A DNA stretch of 64,000 bases from Cellulosimicrobium terreum (lineage in GTDB: Bacteria; Actinomycetota; Actinomycetes; Actinomycetales; Cellulomonadaceae), in NCBI GenBank assembly GCA_014803435.1, contig JACYFD010000003.1:62001-126000 (forward strand), written 5' to 3'. The notes beneath the pieces are model-generated. The model was given only the letters and a program-made list of their open reading frames with translations, made no database searches and was not told where the DNA came from. The position numbers and the translations under genes are program-made. Position 1 is the stretch's first letter. Every line of letters begins with the position of its first letter. This document shows positions 1 through 10,685 of the stretch, piece by piece.

Positions 1-1
1 G

Positions 2-1054
2 GACGTCGTCGGGCAGGTCGAGATCGCGGCGGGCGCCGTCGTCCTGACGTCCGGGGGGATCGGGGCGAACCACGAGCTCGTCCGGTCGCGGTGGCCGCGC
101 ACCGCCGGGAAGCTGCCCGCGCGGATGCTCTCCGGCGTGCCGGACTCGACGGACGGGCTGATGATCGGCGTCGCCGCCGACGCCGGTGCGGCGCTCGTGC
201 ACGAGGACCGCATGTGGCACTACCCCGAGGGCATCGCCAACCACTCCCCGGTGTGGACCGACCACGGCATCCGCATCCTGCCCGGCCCGACCTCCCTGTG
301 GCTCGACTCCGACGGCAACCGGCTCCCCGCGCCCCTGTTCCCCGGCTTCGACGCGCTCGGGGCGCTCCAGCACATCACCGAGCGCGGCGACGACCACTCC
401 TGGTTCGTGCTCAACAAGGCGATCATGGAGAGCGAGTTCGCCCTCTCGGGGTCCGAGCAGAACCCCGACCTCACCGGCAAGGACGTGCGGCTGCTCGCGC
501 AGCGCGTGCTGCCGGGCGCCGTCGGGCCGGTCGCGCGGTTCGCCGAGCAGTCGCCCGAGTTCGTGTGGGCGGACACTCCCGAGGAGCTCGCCGGGAAGAT
601 GAACGCGCTGGTCGCGGCGACGCCCGGCTCGCAGGGTCACGTCGACGCCGACGCCCTGGCCCGGCTGGTCCACCTGCGCGACGAGCAGGTGCGCACCGGT
701 CTCGGCAAGGACCCGCAGGTCGTCGCGACAGCGATGGCGCGCCGCTACCGCGTCGACCGGCTCATCCGGGTATCTCCCCCGCGCCCGCTCACGACGCCGA
801 AGGACGGCCCGCTGCTCGCGGTCCGGCTGTCCGTGCTGACGCGCAAGACGCTGGGCGGGCTGTGGACGGACACGTCGGCGCGCGTCCTGCGCGAGGACGG
901 CTCCGTGCTGCCCGGGCTGTGGGCGGCGGGCGAGGCGGCCGGCTTCGGCGGTGGCGGGGTGCACGGGCACCGCGCGCTCGAGGGCACGTTCCTCGGCGGG
1001 TGCCTGTACTCCGGCCGCGTCGCCGGCCGGGCGCTCGCGGCCGAGCTCGCCTGA
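2..1054 (+). CDS. FAD-dependent dehydrogenase, 3' part (5' end outside window)
   Basis: The reading frame is open from base 2, so the gene starts upstream of the window; about 350 C-terminal residues are visible. They resemble the flavoprotein dehydrogenase group of fumarate reductase/3-ketosteroid dehydrogenase type (the mycobacterial Rv0785-like branch). The tail carries the family's second FAD-contacting region: a glycine-rich stretch, GLWAAGEAAGFGGGGVHG, then GTFLGGCLYSGRVAG. The N-terminal dinucleotide-binding GxGxxG motif is not visible. The substrate cannot be assigned; a cytoplasmic flavin oxidoreductase is likely. A small gap (18 bp) to the next gene suggests cotranscription. Confidence 0.8.
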   Translation, partial: DVVGQVEIAAGAVVLTSGGIGANHELVRSRWPRTAGKLPARMLSGVPDSTDGLMIGVAADAGAALVHEDRMWHYPEGIANHSPVWTDHGIRILPGPTSLWLDSDGNRLPAPLFPGFDALGALQHITERGDDHSWFVLNKAIMESEFALSGSEQNPDLTGKDVRLLAQRVLPGAVGPVARFAEQSPEFVWADTPEELAGKMNALVAATPGSQGHVDADALARLVHLRDEQVRTGLGKDPQVVATAMARRYRVDRLIRVSPPRPLTTPKDGPLLAVRLSVLTRKTLGGLWTDTSARVLREDGSVLPGLWAAGEAAGFGGGGVHGHRALEGTFLGGCLYSGRVAGRALAAELA

Positions 1055-1072
1055 CCGGCGCGGCCACCCGTC

Positions 1073-2227
1073 ATGACCGTGCCCGACGCCGCGTCCCCGG
1101 GTCCCGAGGACGACGTCGCCTCCCTGGACGCCGCGGCCTGCGAGCGCGTGTTCCGGCGCAACGGGCTCCCGCTGCTCGTGGAGGGCCACAGCCTGGACCG
1201 GGACGTGTTCGGCCGGTCTGCGCCGTTCCTCGTCGTCGTGCTGCTCGCCGAGCTGTCCGGCGCGCTCCGGTCCGGCTGGCCCGCATGGGCGAACGTGCTC
1301 GCGCTGCTCGGCGGCGCGGTGCTCGTCGGTGCGGCCTACGCCGGCCTCAACGTGCTGCGCAGCCGACGGTGGTCGACCCTGCCGCAGTCGGTCGGCGTGC
1401 CGGAGCTCGCGTTCTTCGTCCTCGTCCCCGCGCTGCTGCCGCTCGTGTTCGGCGGGCAGTGGGCGGACGCGCTGCTCACGGTCGTGGGGAACCTCGTGCT
1501 GCTGGGGGTCGTGCGCGTCGTCGTCGGCTACGGCGTGCTCTCCTCCCTGTGGTGGGGGCTCGCGCGCGTCGTCGACGAGCTCGGGGCGTCGCTGCTGCGG
1601 CTCGTGCGGCTGCTCCCGCTGCTGCTCGTGTTCTCGCTCGTGCTGTTCTACAACGCCGAGGTGTGGCAGGTCTTCGACCGCACCCACGGCATCGCGGACC
1701 TCGTGCTCGGCGGGTTCTTCGTCGTGCTGATCGTCGGTTTCGTCGCGCTGCGCGTGCCGGGCGAGGCACGCGCCGCGCTGGCCGACGCCGCCGACGAGGT
1801 GCCTGGCGGCGAGCGAGCCGCACGGTTCACGCGAGCGCAGACGGGGAACCTCGCCGCCATGATCGCCACGAGCCAGCTGCTCCAGGTCCTCGTGGTGAGC
1901 GTCGGCATGGGCGTGTTCTTCATGGCGCTCGGGACCCTGACCATCACTCCCGAGGTGATGGGGCTCTGGGACGTCGACGGCGGGACCTGGGAGCGGACCG
2001 TCGCGCTCGCCGGCGGGCCGGTCGGCGCAGGTGCCGAGCTGGTGGTCACGCAGACCCTGCTGCGCGTCTCCGTCGCCATCGCGACGTTCACCGGGCTCTA
2101 CTACGCCATCTCCGTGCAGGTCGACGCGGCCTACCGCGAGGAGTTCGTGGACGGGATCGGCACCCAGCTGCGCCACGTCCTGCGCACCCGCGCCCGCTAT
2201 CTCGACCTGCCCGCCCCGACGAGGTAG
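1073..2227 (+). CDS. Polytopic membrane protein of unknown function
   Basis: A 384-residue protein starting at an ATG 18 bp after the dehydrogenase stop. I do not recognise the family. The N-terminal ~45 residues are hydrophilic. Hydrophobic runs follow at about residues 47-60, 65-87, 100-122, 132-157, 180-197, 205-223, 270-297 and 320-345, so about eight membrane segments. The C-terminal ~40 residues are charged and probably cytoplasmic. No transporter signature or catalytic motif is visible. Its position right behind the flavin dehydrogenase suggests the two are expressed together, but a functional link is only inferred. Confidence 0.7.
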   Translation: MTVPDAASPGPEDDVASLDAAACERVFRRNGLPLLVEGHSLDRDVFGRSAPFLVVVLLAELSGALRSGWPAWANVLALLGGAVLVGAAYAGLNVLRSRRWSTLPQSVGVPELAFFVLVPALLPLVFGGQWADALLTVVGNLVLLGVVRVVVGYGVLSSLWWGLARVVDELGASLLRLVRLLPLLLVFSLVLFYNAEVWQVFDRTHGIADLVLGGFFVVLIVGFVALRVPGEARAALADAADEVPGGERAARFTRAQTGNLAAMIATSQLLQVLVVSVGMGVFFMALGTLTITPEVMGLWDVDGGTWERTVALAGGPVGAGAELVVTQTLLRVSVAIATFTGLYYAISVQVDAAYREEFVDGIGTQLRHVLRTRARYLDLPAPTR

Positions 2228-2235
2228 TACCCCGG

Positions 2236-2601
2236 TCAGGCCGATCGACGCTCCGCCCCGACCTTCCGGCGAACCCGAGCCAACCGCCGACCGACCTCGA
2301 CCGGGTCGTCCAGGTCGTCCAGGTCGTCCCACGTGGAGCGCACCACGGTCCCGCCGCGACGAGAGCGCGCACACGCGCCAGCTGAGCGAACCGCACCTGC
2401 TCCGGGTCCCCGTACTCACCGCCCGAGCTCTTCACGTCGCCGTCGAACTCGATCGCGAAGCGCAGGTCCACCCACGCCAGGTCGAGGACGTACGGTCCGC
2501 GCGCCGTCGGGGCCAGGACCTGGGGCCGGGGTGTCGGCAACCGTGGTGATCGGGACGTCGCCGACGCGGGTGCGGTCGCGTGTACCTCGCGACCCCACGG
2601 T
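2236..2601 (-). pseudogene. DUF559-type protein remnant, truncated and frameshifted
   Basis: Minus-strand translation gives LRFAIEFDGDVKSSG preceded by YVLDLAWVD, the C-terminal endonuclease-like core typical of actinobacterial DUF559 proteins. After VRALVAAG, near bases 2345-2355, the homology moves to another frame and continues TVVRSTWDDLDD to a TGA at 2236-2238, so one or a few bases have been lost. The N-terminal two thirds (normally a winged-helix region) are absent because the homology runs into the end of glgP. This is a decayed 3' fragment with no start codon of its own and probably no product. It fills the ~375 bp between the membrane protein gene and glgP. Confidence 0.7.
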
Positions 2602-2602
2602 G

Positions 2603-5218
2603 TCAGGCGTTGGCGACCAGGCCCAGCTCGGCGACGCTCGGCAGACCGGCGTGCGTCGGCACGACGCGCACCGTGTAGCCGAACGGCCCCGACGACTCGA
2701 GGACGACCTCGCCCGCGAACGCGTACCTGCCCGCCTCGTACGTCTCCGCGAGCGCGAGAGGCTCCGTCGTGAACTCCTCGATGACGTCGTCCTCGGTGAC
2801 CCGCCCGTGCACGACCTGCACCTCGACGTCCTGCGGCGACAGGTCCCCGAGCGACACGTAGGCCTGCACGGTCAGCCGGTCCCCGACCTGCGGGACCTCG
2901 CCGATGCCGCTGGAGTCGACGTGGTCGACGCGCACGCGCGTCCACCCGTCGCGCACGGACCGCTTCCAGTGCGCGAGCTCGCGCGCCGGCTCGAGCCCGT
3001 CGCCCGCGAGGGCACGACCGGCCACCGCGGCAGGTGCGTAGAGCCGCGTCACGTACTCGCCGACCATGCGCGTCGCCTGGACCTTGGGCCCGAGCGTCGC
3101 GAGCGTGTGCCGCACCATCTCGAGCCAGCGTCCCGGCACGCCGTCGGCGTCGCGGTCGTAGAACCGCGTCGCGACCTGCTGCTCCACGAGGTCGTACAGC
3201 GCGGCGGCCTCGAGGTCGTCGCGGCGGTCCGGGTCGTCGACGCCGTCGGCCGTGGGGATGGCCCAGCCGTTCTCGCCGTCGAACCACTCGTCCCACCACC
3301 CGTCGAGGATGGACAGGTTGAGGCCGCCGTTGAGCGCCGACTTCATGCCCGACGTCCCCGAGGCCTCCAACGGCCGCAGCGGGTTGTTGAGCCACACGTC
3401 GCAGCCCGGGTACAGCGACTGAGCCATGCCGATGTCGTAGTTCGGGAGGAAGACGATGCGGTGGCGCACCTCGGGGTCGTCCGTGAAGCGCACGAGCTGC
3501 TGGATCAGGCGCTTGCCCTGGTCGTCGGCCGGGTGCGACTTGCCGGCCACGACGAGCTGGACAGGGCGCTCGGGGTGGAGCAGGAGGGCCTTGAGCCGCT
3601 CCGGGTCGCGCAGCATGAGCGTGAGCCGCTTGTACGTGGGCACGCGGCGCGCGAACCCGATGGTCAGCACGTCGGGCGACAGGATGTCGTCGATCCAGCC
3701 GGTCTCGGCCGGGCTCGCCCCGCGCTCGCGCCAGGACCGGTGCACGCGGCGTCGGGCCTCGTCGACGAGCCGGCCGCGCATCTCGCGCCGGATCGCCCAC
3801 AGCTCGCCGTCGCTCACGGCCGGTCCCTCACCCGCGGCGTCGCCGGCGGCCTCGCGCCCGGTCCGCAGCCATCCCGACGACGCGTGGTCCGCCGTGAGCT
3901 CGTCGAGCCCGAGCCTGTCGGCCTCGAGGGCGGCGAGCGCCGGGTCGACCCAGGTGGGCGAGTGCACGCCGTTGGTCACGGACGTGATGGGGACCTCGCG
4001 CGCGTCGAAGCCCGGCCACAGGCCCTCGAACATGCCGCGCGACACCTGGCCGTGCAGGAGCGAGACGCCGTTGGCCCGGCCGCCGAGCCGCAGACCCATG
4101 ACGGCCATGTTGAAGACCGTGGGGTCCCCGCCGTCGTAGTCCTCGGCGCCGAGCGCGAGGATCCGGTCGACCGGCAGGCCGTCCACGGCCATGTCCCCGC
4201 CGAAGTACTGCGTCACCAGGTCGCGGCCGAAGCGGTCGATGCCGGCCGGGACGGGCGTGTGCGTGGTGAAGACGGTCGCGGCGCGCACGGCCTCGAGCGC
4301 CTCGTCGAACGTGAGCCCCTGGTCGACGAGCTCGCGAATCCGCTCGACCCCGAGGAACCCCGCGTGCCCCTCGTTCATGTGGTAGACCTCGGGCTCCGGT
4401 GCGCCCGTGAGCCGCGACCACAGCCGCAGGGCCCGCACGCCGCCGGCGCCGAGCAGCAGCTCCTGCTGCAGGCGGTGCTCGCCGCCGCCGCCGTAGAGGC
4501 GGTCGGTCACCTTGCGCGCGGCCTCGTCGTTGCCGGGCACGTCGGTGTCGAGGAGCAGCAGCGGGACCCGGCCGACGGCCGCGACCCACACGTGCGCGTG
4601 CAGCGCCCGACCACCCGGCAGGTCGAGGGAGACGCGCGCCGGCGTGCCGTCGTCGTCCCGCAGGAGGGTGAGCGGCAGCCCGTCCGGGTCGAGCAGCGGG
4701 TAGGTCTCGACCTGCCACCCGTCGCGCGTGAGGGACTGCCGGAAGTACCCGGCGCCGTACAGCAGCCCGACGCCGACGATCGGCACGCCCAGGTCGCTCG
4801 CGCTCTTGAGGTGGTCGCCGGCGAGGATGCCGAGGCCGCCCGAGTACTGCGGCAGCACGGACGTGATGCCGAACTCGGGCGAGAAGTACGCGACGGCGGC
4901 AGGCAGGTCGCGGTGCGCGGCCTGGTCCTGGTACCAGAGGTCGTCCTCGAGGTAGTGGCGCAGGTCCTCGACCGCGGCCCGGACGCGTTCGACGAACTCC
5001 GGGTCGGCCGCGAGCGCGGCGAGCCGGTCCGGCCCGAGCGCGCCGAGCAGCGCGACCGGGTCGCCGTGGACGTCGTCCCACAGCGCGGGGTCGATCCCGG
5101 CGAACAGCCGCCGGGACGGCGCGTGCCAGGACCAGCGCAGGTTGTGGGCCAGCTCGTCGAGGTCCCGCAGCTCGGCGGGAAGCAGGGTGCGGACGGTGAA
5201 ACGTCGGATCGCTCTCAC
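2603..5218 (-). CDS. glgP: Alpha-glucan (glycogen) phosphorylase
   Basis: Releases glucose-1-phosphate from alpha-1,4-glucans using pyridoxal phosphate; cytoplasmic. The protein has 871 residues from a GTG at 5216-5218, close to the usual length for the actinobacterial long-form family. The PLP lysine is K626 in the motif EASGTSGMKSALNGG. The N-terminal helix-rich LRWSWHAPSRRLF region is also typical. The start was chosen because homology begins at VRAIRRFTVRTLLP and a TAGTCT -10 box lies 7 bases upstream, which suggests a leaderless mRNA; an in-frame ATG much further upstream would run into the glgE promoter region. It is divergent from glgE-treS-mak, so glucan breakdown and synthesis share one control region. 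Confidence 0.95.
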   Translation of the reverse strand: MRAIRRFTVRTLLPAELRDLDELAHNLRWSWHAPSRRLFAGIDPALWDDVHGDPVALLGALGPDRLAALAADPEFVERVRAAVEDLRHYLEDDLWYQDQAAHRDLPAAVAYFSPEFGITSVLPQYSGGLGILAGDHLKSASDLGVPIVGVGLLYGAGYFRQSLTRDGWQVETYPLLDPDGLPLTLLRDDDGTPARVSLDLPGGRALHAHVWVAAVGRVPLLLLDTDVPGNDEAARKVTDRLYGGGGEHRLQQELLLGAGGVRALRLWSRLTGAPEPEVYHMNEGHAGFLGVERIRELVDQGLTFDEALEAVRAATVFTTHTPVPAGIDRFGRDLVTQYFGGDMAVDGLPVDRILALGAEDYDGGDPTVFNMAVMGLRLGGRANGVSLLHGQVSRGMFEGLWPGFDAREVPITSVTNGVHSPTWVDPALAALEADRLGLDELTADHASSGWLRTGREAAGDAAGEGPAVSDGELWAIRREMRGRLVDEARRRVHRSWRERGASPAETGWIDDILSPDVLTIGFARRVPTYKRLTLMLRDPERLKALLLHPERPVQLVVAGKSHPADDQGKRLIQQLVRFTDDPEVRHRIVFLPNYDIGMAQSLYPGCDVWLNNPLRPLEASGTSGMKSALNGGLNLSILDGWWDEWFDGENGWAIPTADGVDDPDRRDDLEAAALYDLVEQQVATRFYDRDADGVPGRWLEMVRHTLATLGPKVQATRMVGEYVTRLYAPAAVAGRALAGDGLEPARELAHWKRSVRDGWTRVRVDHVDSSGIGEVPQVGDRLTVQAYVSLGDLSPQDVEVQVVHGRVTEDDVIEEFTTEPLALAETYEAGRYAFAGEVVLESSGPFGYTVRVVPTHAGLPSVAELGLVANA

Positions 5219-5225
5219 GGGCACG

Positions 5226-5341
5226 AGACTACGCACACCAGGAGGCTCGGACGGACACGTCACGTTCCGGCTCTGTAACGCTCTCATGAATGTTGCGACA
5301 CGCGGCACCGCGTGCCCCGCCCCCACGACCGCGGATACGTT
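5226..5341. promoter_or_regulatory. Divergent glgP/glgE promoters, both leaderless-looking
   Basis: The 129-bp gap between the two GTG starts holds a minus-strand TAGTCT (5226-5231), 7 bases before glgP, and a plus-strand TACGTT (5336-5341), 6 bases before glgE. Both fit TANNNT placed so that transcription would begin at the start codon. Neither gene has a convincing Shine-Dalgarno sequence and the -35 regions are weak. Leaderless mRNAs are common in actinobacteria; here this is inferred from spacing only. Confidence 0.5.
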
Positions 5342-5347
5342 GTGCGG

Positions 5348-7482
5348 GTGACGTCGACCCCATCGGCCCGAGCGCCGCAGCCTCACCCGTCCGCGACCGC
5401 ACCCCTGTCAGTCCTCCCCGCGCACGCCCCGGCCCCGGCCCCGCGCGCGGCGATCGGCCGTGTCCCGGTCGTCGAGGTCTCCCCCGTCGTCGAGGGTGGC
5501 CGCTGGCCGGCGAAGGCCGTGGTGGGCGAGATGGTCCCGGTCGAGGCCACGGTCTTCCGCGAGGGGCACGACGCCGTCGCCGCGACGGCCGTCCTCGTCG
5601 CCCCGGACGGGCGCGAGCGCACGGCTCGCATGGTCGACGTCGCGCCCGGGCTCGACCGGTTCCGCGCGACCCTGCACCCCGACGTCGAGGGCGACTGGTC
5701 GCTCCGGGTCGAGGCGTGGTCCGACCCGTACGGCACCTGGGAGCACGACGCGACGATCAAGATCGAGGCGGGCGTCGACGTCGACCTCATGCTCGCCGAG
5801 GGCAGCCGCCTCCTCGAGCGCATCAGGTCCGACGCCGTCCCCCTGCCCACCGCCGACGGCGCGCCCGGCACGCGCTCGGACACGGACGCCCGGACCCTCG
5901 CCGACGCGGCCGCCGCGCTCGCCGACGCGAGCCGGCCCGCCCTGGCCCGGCTCGCCGCGGCGACGTCGCCCGAGGTCCGCGACGCCCTGGACCGGGCGCC
6001 CCTGCGGGACCACGTCACGGCGTCGGCCACGTTCCCCCTGCGCGTCGAGCGCCCGCTCGCGCTCGCGGGCGCGTGGTACGAGATGTTCCCCCGTTCGGAG
6101 GGCGCGCGGCGGCTCAAGGACGGGCGGTGGCGGTCGGGCACGTTCACGAGCGCGGCGCGACGGCTGCCCGCGATCACCGCGATGGGCTTCGACGTCGTCT
6201 ACCTGACCCCTGTGCACCCGATCGGCACGACGCACCGCAAGGGCCGCAACAACTCGCTCACCGCGCTGCCGGGGGACCCGGGCAGCCCGTACGCGATCGG
6301 CTCGAAGGACGGCGGGCACGACGCGATCCACCCCGAGCTCGGCAGCGACCGCACGTTCCGGGCGTTCGTGAAGGAGGCGCGGCGCAACTCTCTCGAGGTC
6401 GCGATCGACCTCGCGCTGCAGTGCTCCCCCGACCACCCGTGGGTCGCGGAGCACCCGGAGTGGTTCACGACGCGCGCGGACGGCTCGATCGCGTACGCGG
6501 AGAACCCGCCCAAGAAGTACCAGGACATCTACCCGCTGAACTTCGACAACGACCCCGCGGGGATCTACGCCGAGGTGCTGCGCGTCGTGCGGGTCTGGAT
6601 CGCGCGCGGCGTGACCGCGTTCCGCGTCGACAACCCGCACACCAAGCCGCTCGACTTCTGGGAGTGGCTGCTGGCCGAGGTGCGGCGCACGAACCCGGAG
6701 GTGATCTTCCTGTCGGAGGCGTTCACCAAGCCCGCGATGATGCACACGCTCGCGCGCATCGGGTTCCACCAGTCGTACACGTACTTCACGTGGCGCAACA
6801 CCCGCGAGGAGCTCGCCGAGTACCTCGAGGAGGTCTCGGGCGAGGGCGGGGCGTACATGCGGCCGAGCTTCTGGCCGACGACGCACGACATCCTCCCGCC
6901 GTACCTGCAGCACGGCGGGGTGGCCGGGTTCGCGATCCGTGCGGTGCTCGCCGCGCTCGGGTCGCCGACGTGGGGGGTCTACTCCGGCTACGAGCTGGTG
7001 GAGAACGTGCCGCGCCCGGGCGTCGAGGAGCAGATCGACAACGAGAAGTACGAGTACAAGCCCCGCGACTGGGCGGCGGCCGAGGAGATCGGCATCTCGA
7101 CCCTCCTGGCCCGGCTCAACGAGATCCGGCGCGACCACCCCGCGCTGCGCCAGCTGCGCAACCTCACCGTCCACCCGACGACGAACGACCAGGTGCTCGC
7201 GTTCTCCCGCCACCTGCCCGCCGAGCACTCGCCCACGGGCGTGGCCGACACCGTCGTCGTCGTCGTGAACCTCGACCCGCACTCGCCGCAGGAGTCGGAC
7301 GTCCACCTCGACCCGGTGGCCCTCGGCCTGCCCACGCCGCCGGACGGCCACGACCCGTGGGCGCCGAGCCTCGTCGCGCACGACGAGCTGTCCGGCGAGA
7401 CCTACGGGTGGGGCCAGAACGTGTACGTCCGGCTCGAGCCGATGCGCCAGGTGGCGCACGTGGTGCACGTGCGGGGGGCCTC

Positions 7483-7486
<4 letters not shown>
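5348..7486 (+). CDS. glgE: Maltosyltransferase GlgE (GH13_3)
   Basis: Transfers maltosyl units from alpha-maltose-1-phosphate to the non-reducing end of alpha-1,4-glucan; cytoplasmic. The protein is 712 residues from GTG 5348 (family about 660-700). Visible landmarks are the N-terminal [20 protein letters not shown] domain, the nucleophile D428 in [10 protein letters not shown], the acid/base E457 in FLSEAFTKP (29 residues later, the spacing seen in characterised GlgE), and the third carboxylate in WPTTHDIL near 514. An upstream in-frame ATG at 5312 exists, but the -10 TACGTT placed 6 bases before 5348 favours the GTG. The gene overlaps treS by 4 bases (GTGA), so it is translationally coupled. 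Confidence 0.95.
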
Positions 7487-9206
<1,720 letters not shown>

Positions 9207-9210
<4 letters not shown>

Positions 9211-10634
9211 CGGCACGACGGAGCGACCTGCCCTCGGCGGAGCTCCTGGCGCTCCTCGACGACTGGCTGCCGGCGCGGCGCTGGTACCCGGTCAAGGGCG
9301 TCGCGGTCCGGCACGTGCCGTGGCTCTCGTTCGAGCTCGACGTCCCGGTGGGCGGGGGGTCGGCCGGAGGCGACGCGACCGGCGGGTGGCCCGGCGCACG
9401 CGTCGTCCTGCACCTCGTCCGCCTCGTCGGCGAGGGCGTGGACCTGGTCGTCCAGCTGCCGCTCGTGCTCGTGCCTGTGGACCCGGACACGACCGGTGCA
9501 CCCGCCCCGTCGAGGATCGGCACGACGACGGCGGACGGGGAGACCTGGGACGTGCACGACGGCGCCGCCCACCCCGCGTGCTGGGCGGCGCTCCTCGCCG
9601 CGGCCGAGTGGGAGTCGACGCCGGACGCCTCGACGGTGGACCTGCGCGGCGGTCGCGCGCTGAGCGTCGAGCAGTCGAACAGCTCGATCCTGCTCCCCGC
9701 CACGGCCGGCGGGTCGATGCTCAAGGTGCTGCGAGCGATCGCGATCGGACCCAACCCGGACGTCACGATCCCGCGCGGACTGGCCACGGAGGGGTGGGGC
9801 GGCGTCCCCCGACCGCTCGCGTGGCTCGAGGTGGGGTGGGACCCGGCGGACGTGCCGGCGGCCGGGGCCGGCGAGCCGCGGACCGCGCACCTGGCGATCC
9901 TCGCCGAGTTCGTCGAGGGTGCGCGCGACGGGTTCGACCTCGCGTGCTCCTACGCCGGTCAGGGCGAGCGGTTCGACGACCTCGCGGCCGACCTCGGTCG
10001 CGTCCTCGCCGACCTGCACGCAGCGCTGCGGCGCGCGTTCGGGACCGGTGACCCCGTCGACGCGCGGTGGCTCGTCGAGGACCTGCGCCGACGGTCCGAC
10101 GAGGCGGTCGTCGCGTCGCTCGCGCTGGGCCGCCGGGCCGCATCGATCGAGGCGTTCTGGGACCGGACGCTGCGACAGCTCACCGCGGTCGGCGACGTGC
10201 CGGGCGTCCCCGACGCGCTCCCCCGGCTGCAGTCCGTGCACGGCGACCTGCACCTCGGCCAGGCGCTGCACGCCCGCAGGTTCGGCTGGAAGGTCCTCGA
10301 CTTCGAGGGCGAGCCGCTGCGACCCGTCGCCGAGCGCACGCGGCCCGACCTCGCCCTGCGCGACGTCGCGGGCGTCCTGCGCTCGTTCGACTACGCGGCC
10401 GCCGTCGGGCACGCGAGCGACCCGACGTGGGTCGTGCACGCGCGCGCCGCATTTCTCGACGCGTACGACCGCGCCGACTCCGCGGGGGTGGACCGTGCGA
10501 CGTCCGACGCCCTCGTGCGTGCCCTCACGCTCGACAAGGCGCTCTACGAGGTCGTCTACGAGTCGCGCAACCGCCCCGACTGGGAGCCCATCCCGCTCGG
10601 GGCCGTGGACCGTCTGCTCGCGACCGACGGCTGA
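9207..10634 (+). CDS. mak: Maltokinase (aminoglycoside-phosphotransferase fold)
   Basis: ATP-dependent formation of maltose-1-phosphate, the GlgE substrate. The protein is 475 residues from GTG 9207, which overlaps the treS stop (GTGA). The catalytic loop is VHGDLHLGQ (H345, D347), and the Mg-binding motif DFEGEP begins at D365, both diagnostic for Mak/Pep2. The N-terminal cap begins [16 protein letters not shown], also family-typical. It is the last gene of the glgE operon as found here; glgB, which usually follows, is at 29780. A strong hairpin lies 6 bases downstream. Confidence 0.95.
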
Positions 10635-10640
10635 CACCGG

Positions 10641-10678
10641 CCGAGGTGGTACCCCGGAGGTCCGGGGTACCACCTCGG
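10641..10678. terminator. Bidirectional terminator hairpin between mak and beta-mannosidase gene
   Basis: A perfect 17-bp stem (10641-10657 with 10662-10678) closed by a 4-base AGGT loop. It lies between convergent genes ending at 10634 and 10686. There is no clear U-tract, as usual for high-GC actinobacteria. Confidence 0.85.
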
Positions 10679-10685
10679 CGGGTCG

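Noticed and set aside
2333-5278. Long plus-strand ORF opposite glgP
   Set aside because: Antisense shadow of glgP with no recognisable motif.
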